A DNA stretch of 64,000 nt. It comes from Tausonia pullulans. Taxonomy: Eukaryota; Basidiomycota; Tremellomycetes; Cystofilobasidiales; Mrakiaceae. The stretch is taken from positions 1,054,001 to 1,118,000 of the forward strand of contig OX637630.1 of NCBI GenBank assembly GCA_951802195.1, given 5' to 3'. Below the pieces are notes generated by a model, which did not search any database, was not told where the DNA came from, and saw nothing but the letters and a program-made list of their open reading frames with translations. The translations under genes were made by a program, and so were the position numbers. Every line of letters begins with the position of its first letter. Positions within the stretch are counted from its first letter, which is position 1. Positions 55,302 to 64,000 of the stretch are shown piece by piece.

Positions 55302-56041
55302 GGTCTCGAGGGTTGCTGGAGCGGGGTGGTCCGAGGGCGAAGGGGCAATGGGCAATATGCGGCGGCGGGATATATGCTCCGTGTAAATCGAAGAAGCAAG
55401 AGCGGTTCCGACGGACTTGACGTAGAGAGCTCGAAGCTAGAGGTGTGTTGGCGTCGAGGTTGAGAAAGGCAGTGGACGGTCGCGGTCGCGACGAGGTCCT
55501 CAACCAGCCAAACGTGCCGCGCGTCATGACAGCACGCGTCCGCAGCGGCTCGCGGGTGTCGTCAGGGACGACCAACTCGAGCGTGACTCTACAGCGAACC
55601 AACATGAGGGGGGGAGCTACAAGCAATTATCAATAATTGCAGTCCAGCTTCGCTCATGAGTACTGTTGGGAAGGAAGGCGGCAGCCTCAGGCGCGTCGTC
55701 GCCCTCGCTGGGGCGGAAGCCTCGAATCGTCTCGGGACTTCCCCTCGACCTCCCTCAGCTCTCCCCTCTCCTCCCATCAACAACACGACCTCGATCGATC
55801 CTCCCTCCTTCGAGCTCATCGATCTCTCATCGCTGCCCCCCCGTCTTCCTCATCGACAGGCACGGCAAAACCTCGCGGGCGGCACGCGACCTCGCCCCTT
55901 CGCTTTCTCCCCTCAACCCTTCGTCTACCCCCCTCATCCTCATCCCCTTTCACACCCTCTCCTCTCCCCTCCCATCAGCGCGCCGAGCTCCCCCTAAGCT
56001 CGAGGGTCCTTGCTCTCTCTCCTCCCCCTTACGCTGCGTTG
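55302..56041. promoter_or_regulatory. Divergent promoter region MPDU1 / DBF4
   Basis: 740 bp between start codons. The right half (55720-56030) is strongly C/T-rich, the usual leader type for plus-strand genes here. Frames through it are shadows of that bias. DBF4 is cell-cycle regulated in yeasts, but no MCB-like ACGCGT cluster was noted close to its ATG (one ACGCGT at about 55535). Confidence 0.45.
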
Positions 56042-58943
56042 ATGTCCGTTCGCTCGGCCAAGCCGACGACGTCCCTCACGCCCCTCAAGCGGACCGCACC
56101 CGGCGTCCTCAGGGCCAAGGACAACGACCCGCACGGCCAAGTCGGGGGCTCGCCAGCAGCAGCAGCGACGAGGATGTCGTCCAAGCGGCTCAAGAACGCC
56201 ATGGGCGAGGCCGTCCACGTCGTCGGCAAGCCAGAAACCCAGCCCTCGGTGTCCAGACGGGCCTTGCTCGACCCCAAAGCACCCTCCCAACCCACGACGA
56301 CCGTCTCCGCCGGCACCGGCGCCGCCCATTCGACGACCACGATGGCTTCGACGAGCCGCCCCTCAGTCGTTTCAAGGGCGGACAAGGAGGCCCAGAAGGC
56401 CAACTTTGCCCGAGAGGAGGAAGAGTTCGTCACCAAGTTCACACAGGCGTTCCCGACGTTCCGGTTCTACTTCGACTCTGTCGAGCCTGGCATCCTGGGC
56501 CAGCGGATCGTCGAGCTTCACGGCGTGCGTGCTCATTCCCTTCCCTCGTCGCCACCTCCTTCATCTGACCCTCTGCATCTCTCCCTCTCCTCTTTTACTG
56601 ATCACATGCCTGGACATCTACTCATTACTCTCAACAGAAGGTCGAAAAGTTCTTTAGTTCGAGCTGCACCCACGTCGTCACGACTCGTGCTCCGCCGCCG
56701 ATCCCAACCGACAAGGAGAACGCGCCGAGGAACGCGTCGTCCCGGTCGGGGTCCACTAGCAAGTCGGTCGTCGAGACTCGGGCTGCCATGCTCGCCAAAG
56801 GGTGGGTACCGAGGTCCCCTTATACTTTACTCGCTTGCTCGTCGAGACGTGTCGCACCCCTTTCACTCATGTTGATTGACCTGCCCCGCCTCTTTGACGC
56901 GTCGTCCCTTACCCCGCCCCCGCCCCCCCGCTTTCTTGCTCCCCACCACCTCTAGGACGGCGAGCCCTTACCAGGCGTCTGCGAAGCCCATCCCCTCGGC
57001 TGACGTCCTCGTTCAAGCTCAAATCTACGAGAAGAAGATCTGGCACGTCGAGAGTGAGTGACGCGTGTCGACGCGTTGGGAATTTGGACGCGCGTCATCG
57101 ATGGTTGACATCTCCGCCATCACACGCGTTTGCTGATTCATTTCTTCCTGAAAACCTCTTTCTCCTCCCTAGAACTCAAGTCCGTCCTCGGCCGACTGAC
57201 GAGCCAGCCCATCTCGCCGCACCACCGCGCTCGACCTCGGCACGACAACCTCTCGACCCTCCTCGAGGACGAGAAGCTCCACGGCACCCGTGAGCGCGAT
57301 GCGACGGCTCCTCGGCCGGACTATCATTACTTCAGCCGCGGGTCATTCTTCGTCCTCTGCGAAGATGCCACGGGCGAGTACCGGACGATCCTCGCCAAGG
57401 AGTATGAAAAGCCAAAGGGAGGCGCCGAACCGGAGTGGCCCGTTCTTCATTCTAACTTCCTTCGACCCTCCGCCAATGCTATCGCGAAGACGGAGGCTGC
57501 TGCTGTCGCCGCTGCTGCTGCTGCTGCTGCCGCCAAGGACGCTGCAGACGCTGCCAAGTCGGTCTCTGGGGCGGGCGTCGGCGTCGAGACCCGAACAGCC
57601 GCTGCGATGAAGCGCAAGGCTCTCTTCCCCTACGCGGCGGCCACGACGATGGACCCCAAGTCACGCCTCGCGGCCGTCAAGGACGGTGCGACTGGGGCGG
57701 GGGACCTCCGTCGCTCCGTGAGTCTCAACAACCTTGGCAAGCTCGCCGCCACCCCCGTTCCGACGATTACTACCCCGGAAACGCATTACAACGGCCGTCG
57801 CGGTGGTCACGACGACTCTCACGACGCCTACATCGCCGCCTCAGGCAACAGCGTCAACCTCACGTCAACCATCACTTCGGCGCAGTCCGGGACAGGCCAC
57901 AACCCCGGTGGGGCAGGCAACGTCGGCCTCACGGACCGCGGAAGGCGGATCGTCGAGCTCAACAAGCGCGTCGTGCCTATGACCCGAGGGACATCCGCCG
58001 CCACTGTTGCCGCTCCGGAGAACGTAGACACAGCGACATCGCGGGCAGCTGCTGCTGTTGGTGATGGGGCGGCTTGTGGCAATGGCGACGTCCGGATGGT
58101 CGATCTCGAGGACAGCGATCGCTCGGCCACTAAGCCGCTAACGGGCGCCCAAGCGGCGGCGATGATCGCCGATGCGGCCGAGCAGGAGCTCAAGCGCAAA
58201 ACGCGAATCATGGTCGACCATGTCAAACGTACGCTCGGGGCCGACGAACCAGGCAAGGGCAAGGCCGGCGCCGGCGCCGTCGGTAAGATGGAGCCGCCGC
58301 CGGTCAAGAAGCGCAACAGCCTTCCCGGCGGATTCGAGCGGAGGGAGCACAACACGGTCCGGCTGCCTGTAAGGGAGGAGTCAAAGAAGCCTGGGTACTG
58401 CGAGAACTGCAGGATGAAGTTTGATGACTTCTCTCAGGTCAGCCTCCGATCTTGTCTTTCTCTTTATACATTCGCGGCATCTAATGTTTCCTCTCTCTAT
58501 CTTCCCAGCACATCCTCGTCCGCAAGCATCGCCGCTTCGCCCAGGACGCTCACAACTTCCACGAGCTCGACATTGTCCTTGCTCGACTTCGGCGTGAGCC
58601 AGCCCCTCGTAGGACTAAGTCGGCTTCGATCGCTGCTCTTCGTGCGACGGTCGCTCCGGCGAACCCTCCTCCACCGCCCTTCAAGCCGCAGGCGCGGCTC
58701 GTGGAAAGCGAGGGCTCGTTCGTCGACGAGGAGGAAGAGGAGGAGGAGGAGGAGGAGGCTTACTCAGAGGAGGACACGATCCGACCGCCCGAAGAGAAGG
58801 ATTCGGATGAAGAGGAACAGGAGCAGTCCGTCCCGGAATGGGTTGAGGAGGAGCAGAGGCTAATCGCTGAGGAGAATGGAAACTGCATGGCTGTGCCTGA
58901 CCGCGAGGAGACCATGTCGGAGTCGTGTCTCTATCTCCTTTGA
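56042..58943 (+). CDS. DBF4: Dbf4-type regulatory subunit of Cdc7 kinase (DDK)
   Basis: Activates Cdc7 kinase to fire replication origins. Exons 56042-56524, 56638-56801, 56956-57053, 57173-58437 and 58509-58943 give 814 aa in frame. Motif N/BRCT-like region (~135-250): FYFDSVEPGILGQRIVELHG then KVEKFFSSSCTHVVTTR. Motif M (~310-345): RPDYHYFSRGSFFVLCEDA. Motif C, a CCHH zinc finger split by the last intron (~665-700): GYCENCRMKFDDFSQ joined to HILVRKHRRFA, then HNFHELD. These three blocks in this order define Dbf4/Dfp1. Between M and C is a low-complexity Ala/Gly/Thr-rich linker. After the finger an acidic run (about ten Glu) ends the protein. Confidence 0.93.
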
Positions 58944-59546
58944 TCTCGTTTCCTGCATCTCCTAGTCTTTTGTTTTCCGCTTTCTCTTTCTCTTTCTTTT
59001 TCGTGTCTTGCTGTTGAGGATCTGCATCCGGCTTCCTGTCCCTTCAACATCTGTCCTCCCCCATCCCCATCAGTCCCCCTCCATTCTCTCTTTAGTTTAG
59101 CTAGCATGTCTCTCTCCCCTCTTTGTCATTTCCTGCATTTCTTACCTTTTCTTTTTCTTCTTTTTTCGTAGCATCGTCACACTCTCCCCTTGCGTGCCAC
59201 CAGCAGCGGATCGAACGGTCTCTGCGCCTCTTTCCCCATGTCTCTATGATCATCATGACCTCTTATCTTTTTCCGGGCCGACGCGATGAGATGGATAGAA
59301 ACAGTTTTCGGCGCATGCCCGGAATAGGACCTGTCTGTTACGCGTCCGCATGAGATCTCAATCGGAAGGGTGAAGAGGCAGCTGCTCCGGTGCCGGCGCC
59401 GACCGAACCCCCCCTCGCTCGCGCGAGCCCGGCCCGTTCTCCCCGGAGCACGCGCATACGCTGGACTTAACTACTCTCCATCTGACTGCCCCTCGCTCCT
59501 TCTCCTCTAACATCAACTACCTTCGATAACCCTCTCTTCCCTCAAC
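58944..59546. other. Intergenic region DBF4 / reductase
   Basis: 603 bp. T/C-rich around 58960-59170 (3' UTR and polyadenylation zone), then the reductase promoter. Nothing else recognised. Confidence 0.45.
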
Positions 59547-62500
59547 ATGCCCATCGCCACTCCAAATCAACAGGAAGATGACTCTGTCCACGTCAACGGA
59601 CCCAGCTCGCTCCTCACCATTAACGGCCTCCTCCGGTCGCGTACCAAGACGCACCCGGACCTAAAGGTCCTTGGTATCCCCGATCGGCAGCTCAAGTTTA
59701 CGCTCTACTCATTCCAGGAGATTGACGTGCGTCGTGCGAGAGCCATATCTGCTCGTGGAGGGTCCCCTGACACGCCGTTTCACCTGCAGACGGCCGCGAC
59801 TCTTCTCGCAAGGCACTACGCCACAGCAGGCCTTCCCGCTCGGAATGTGGGCGATACCGAGACGAAGCTTACGGTCGCTTTCCTCGCCCCGAGTGGATTT
59901 GACTATGTCATCCACGAGGCGGCGCTCTCGAGACTTGGGTACTGTGGGTAGCTCGTCGTCGAGTGGGTGTGATCGTCGTCGTTTGACTGCTGACAGCCTC
60001 CTTCTCCGTCAGGCGTCCTCTTCGTCTCGTACGTTCCTTCAGTTCCCTCAGCGAGACTTTTTAATCTTGCATCTGATGCTAGATTGCCTCCTCCCCAGGA
60101 TCAACAACTCGGCCCCGGCCGTCACTCACCTCCTTACAGCCGTCTCCGCCTCGGCTTTCATCGTCCACCCGACGTTCGCGACGGTGGCGGCTGAGGCTGT
60201 CTCGCTTCTTAAGGAAAGTCACGCTTGCAAGGTCTTCGAACACGCCGACGGAGAGACCGTTTATGGCGCTGCGGCACGTTCCAAGGCGAGGGCTGCGGCT
60301 GGTGACGCACCGCTTGCATGGGAGTGGCCGTTGACAGAGGAGGAGGAGGCGGATCTTCCGGCGTTCATTGTGAGAGCAGGTTTTCCATCTACCAAAAGCG
60401 TTGAATGACCTGCTCACTCTATCTACAGGTCCACTCTTCGGGATCAACCGGCTTCCCTAAGGTGCGTTGATGTCGCACTGCTGTCCTGTCTATGTCTCGT
60501 CAGCCCCTGACCAGCCCCTTCCTCCATTACAGCCCATTGTCATCAGCCACCGCAAGTCGCTCTCCAACTTTATGGCCAACTTCAACCTCGAGGGCTTCAC
60601 CACCCTCCCGGTCTACCACAACCACGGCCACTCTTGTCTATGGCGCGCTGTGAGTTGACGCCCTGTCATACTTCCTTTCCTCTTATTCTGATTCCCTCCT
60701 CTCCGTACAGTTCTGCTCGCTCAAGCCCATTTTCCTCTTCCCGGCCTCGACGATGCCTCTCACGACGTCCAACGTCCTCGGCCTCCTCAAGCAGCCCGAG
60801 TGCCGCTCCGTCCGCGCGCTCTTCGGTGTTCCTTACGTCTACAAGCTGCTTGTCGAGGAGCCAGAGGGTCTCGCTTTGCTCAAGACGTTCGAGCTCTGCC
60901 TCTACGGTGGCAGCCCCATGCCGGATGAGCTCGGGAACAAGCTTGTTGAGGAGGGCGTCAAGATCGTCGGCCACATTGGATCTACAGAGATGGGCCAAGT
61001 AAGTGGGACAACTCGCACTCTGTCTACTTGAGGGGGAGCTGACTCGAGGTGTCCCTCCTCCTATCCAGCTCATGACGTCCTTCCGCGACTATGAGAATGA
61101 CAAGGGCTGGAATTGGTTCAGAACCAAGGGACCTTACGCCGTCAAGAACATCGACAAATTCTCGACGTTCGAACACCGCGACGGAGACCGCTACGAGATG
61201 GTGCGTCGGTACGAGGACACTGCTCCGGACGAAAGGCTGATTATTAGAAACTTTCCCCAGGTTGTCAAGAAGGGCTGGCCGACGATGACTCTGAGCAACC
61301 GCGAGGACGGCGGTTACAATACGTCGGACGCGTTCATCAAGGTCTGTCCTCTATCTTGATCTTGCACATCACGCACGCTCGATGATTGACTTGCTCTGAG
61401 TTGTCCCCACTCACAGCACCCGACTATGGTAAGACTTTGTCGTTGCTGACGAGACTGCCGCTGCCGCTCAAAGAATTGACCTGACGCCCTGTTGTTTCTT
61501 TTCTCAGGACGGTGCCTGGAAGTTTGTTGGCCGACTCGACGACGTGCTCGTCATGGTACGTCCTCGCTCCTTCCTTTTTCGGCTGCTCGTCCCTAATCCC
61601 GCTTCTATGCTCTACTATGATCTTCCAGCTCAACGGAGAGAAGACGACGCCGACACCTATCGAGCTCACCCTCCGCGGTTCCTCAACCTACATCTCGGAT
61701 GCCATCGTCTTCGGCCATGGCCGGTCCCAGATCGGCGCGCTCATCGTCCTCGCCGACGGCGCCCCTGAGGGCCTTTCGGACGCGGAATACTACGAGCTCA
61801 TCAAGCCCGCCGTCCACGCCGCCAATGCTGGAGCTCCGTCGCACTCGCAGCTCTCGCCCGAGACACTCATTTACCTGCCGTTCTCGACGCCCATCCCGAG
61901 GGCCGACAAGGGGTCATTCCTTCGGCCCAAGGTCTATGCCGCGTTTAAGGACGTCATTGTGAACGTCTACAAGAGGCTGGAGGGTGAGGATGTAGACTCG
62001 AACAACGAGAGGCGTCGGCTGGTGAACGTCGAGGAGGCCGTTCAGGTCGTCACTGAGGTCGTCCGGGCCGCCGCCGGAAGGGCGGACGACGCCCGGCTTG
62101 GACCGATGACGGATCTTTTTGACTATGGACTCGACTCGCTGCAGGCTGGACGGATCAGGAACACGCTCCAGCGAGTGAGTCTCGCTTGTTCTAGCTCTTT
62201 TGTCGTCACACCATTGACACATCTCCCTCAGGACCTCGACCTGAACGGTGCGAAGCTCTCGACCAACATTGTTTTCGACCGGCCCTCGATCCAGAGGTGA
62301 GCTTTGCTCACTCCTTTTCGCTCAGAAATTTGATTACTGACGTTGATGTGTGATAACAGGCTGGCTGAGTATCTTGTCGCCCTCACCTCCGGCGACGTCT
62401 CCAAGCTTAACGAGCCTTCGCAGACGGACATCATGCTTCAGCTCGTCGACAAGTACCGCAATATTCCTGTTCCGGCTGGTACGAAGCCCTCGCCGGCGAC

Positions 62501-64000
62501 CCCCTCCCTTGCTGTCATTGTCCTCACGGGCGCCACGGGTTCTCTCGGCGCCTATATTCTCGATCTTCTCCTCGCCGACCCTTCCGTCGAGCGTGTCTAC
62601 TGCCTCTGCCGCGCTAAGGACGATGCCGACGCCTCGGCCCGTGTTGCAGAGTCGATGCGGACGAGGCAACTTTCCAAGCGCTTCCCAGATGCTCGGGTCG
62701 TCGCTCTGGCTTCTGACCTGGCGGACGACTCGCTCGGACTCAACCAGGCGCGGTACGAGGAGATCGCGAAGAACGTGACAATGGTTGTTCACGTGAGTCG
62801 ACGAGCGTGGATGTATTCATTCTAAACGGGTTGCTAATTATTCCTGCTTTCTTCTGCCAGAACGCCTGGAGTGTCAATGTCAGCTTCATCTCTCTTTCTC
62901 ACTTGCCTGCTTCTCCGCCAATGTAGCTGACTCTGACCTCCACTCATAGTTCAACCTCGACATATCATCCTTTGAGCCTCACATCCGCGGCGCCATCAAC
63001 CTCATGCGTCTGGCTCTTTCGCCTGAGACGGCTGGTCACTTCTACTTCTCTTCCTCCGTCTCTGCAGTCTTTGGTGTGTCCATTTTTGTGTCCCTTGGCA
63101 CCTTTCCTTGAAGTGCACGTAGCTGACCTGCGTTCCTCTCTGTCCAGCCTGGCCTGGCCCCGGCCCCGTCCCTGAGGCCGTCACGGAGAAGCCCGAGTAC
63201 GCGCAGAACATGGGATACGCTCGGTCAAAATGGGTCACGGAGAAGCTCTGTGAGATCATCTCGGAAAAGACTCCGCTCCAGGCCGGCGTCCTCCGAATTG
63301 GCCAGATGGTCGGCGACACGACGAACGGCATTTGGAATGAGACCGAAGGTGACCTCCTTGACTCACTCATGCGCCATGTGGAAACCTGCTGATCCCGGTG
63401 CCTGCTCCTCTTGTCCAGCCATCTCTCTCATCTTTAAATCCGCCCAGACGATCGGCGCACTTCCAGCCCTGGACGACAAGCCCTCGTGGCTGCCTGTCGA
63501 CTATGCCGCCCAAACCATCGTTGAGCTCATTGCCCGCTCCTCGTCGAACTCCGCCTCCACCAAGAAGACGGCGCCGTGCTGGCACGTTCTCATGCCCAAG
63601 AACGTGACATGGTCCGGCGTCCTGGAGAGCTTCCGCCAGGCCGGGATCAAGTTTGAGGCCGTCGACCGCAAGGAGTGGGTCCGCAGGCTGAGGGAGTCAG
63701 ACGACGACGTGGTGAAGAACCCGACGAAGAAGCTGCTCTCGTTCTTTGAGGGTGAGCTCGCTCTCTTCTGTCTGTTTTTCTGATCTTTGTGTGACTTACC
63801 CGCCTCTTCTCTACCCAGGCAAGTATGAGATCGACGACTCCAAGTTTGCCAAGCGGTATCCGCTCGAGACGACCAAGACTGTTGAGGCGAGCTCGGCGCT
63901 AGCGAGTGCGCCTGTGGCGGACGATGCACTGTGGGTTTTTCTCCTGTTTCTCTCGTCGTCCTTGATTGCACATGAGGGCTGATAACTGTTGCTCCGACCC
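59547..64000 (+). CDS. NRPS-like adenylation-thiolation-reductase enzyme, 3' end beyond window
   Basis: Activates a carboxylic or amino acid with ATP, loads it on a phosphopantetheine arm and reduces it with NADPH to an aldehyde. Nineteen exons: 59547-59726, 59790-59943, 60013-60028, 60099-60369, 60429-60461, 60533-60649, 60711-60998, 61069-61200, 61261-61341, 61417-61428, 61508-61555, 61629-62174, 62232-62296, 62360-62792, 62861-62878, 62950-63073, 63148-63348, 63419-63751 and 63819-63930; 1054 aa so far, in frame. Adenylation motifs: HSSGSTGFPKPIVISH, HIGSTEMGQ, FVGRLDDVLVMLNGEKTTP. Thiolation: FDYGLDSLQAGRI (Ser carries the arm). Reductase: VLTGATGSLGAYIL for NADPH and YARSKW (catalytic Tyr, Lys). 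It is the fungal adenylating reductase family related to aminoadipate reductase, but no condensation domain. The substrate cannot be inferred. Exons 3, 10 and 15 are 16, 12 and 18 nt. Confidence 0.92.

Noticed and set aside
59547-64000. Secondary-metabolite gene cluster around the adenylating reductase
   Set aside because: Neighbours on the left (DBF4, MPDU1) are housekeeping; the right side is outside the window, so no cluster can be claimed.

Overview
The window looks like nuclear DNA of a GC-rich, intron-dense basidiomycete yeast or mould, most likely Pucciniomycotina of the red-yeast type (inference). Reasons: nearly every gene is cut by short GT-AG introns (mostly 55-110 nt, many donors of GTGCGT/GTGAGT type), the gene set is typically fungal (chitin synthases, a DASH subunit, fungal Galpha, NRPS-like reductase), and promoters are strongly pyrimidine-rich. 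Gene models were built by hand from reading frames, splice sites and family resemblance. Unless noted, each model keeps frame across all introns. No database search was run.

Layout, left to right. 1-8 kb: two chitin synthases of different families, head to head (family-1 type, minus, cut by the left edge; class IV, plus). 8.7-22 kb: conserved housekeeping genes: TIM17 (+), SCY1/SCYL1-like pseudokinase (-), SLX4 (+) and COG4 (-). SCY1 and SLX4 share a 374-bp divergent promoter; SLX4 and COG4 converge with 84 bp between stops. 23.9-27.5 kb: a SEC2/Rabin8-type Rab exchange factor. 27.5-32.9 kb: visibly lower-GC stretch with no recognisable long gene except a small MIM2-like outer-membrane protein gene; coding-like pieces here are unassigned. 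32.9-45.6 kb: a fungal dual-specificity phosphatase, a group I Galpha, DAD2, and a conserved-looking nuclear-type protein of unknown function. 46.3-53.9 kb: a retroelement island bounded by two intron-containing tRNA genes (Gly-GCC and Lys-CTT). It holds a LINE with both ORFs open, an older 5'-truncated LINE copy, two short non-autonomous elements that share the LINE 3' tail, and several decayed tails. 54-64 kb: MPDU1 (-) and DBF4 (+) in divergent arrangement, then a many-exon adenylation-thiolation-reductase enzyme running off the right edge.

Functional threads: cell wall (two chitin synthases); secretory pathway (COG4, SEC2, SCY1-like, MPDU1); mitochondrial import (TIM17, MIM2-like); genome maintenance and mitosis (SLX4, DBF4, DAD2); signalling (Galpha, phosphatase). 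There is no operon-like logic; the neighbourhoods are ordinary fungal gene order. The most unusual part is the LINE and its apparent SINE-like partner packed between two tRNA genes, which resembles tRNA-gene-targeted non-LTR elements known elsewhere. Second is the use of 12-18-nt microexons, including two inside the P-loop of the Galpha gene.
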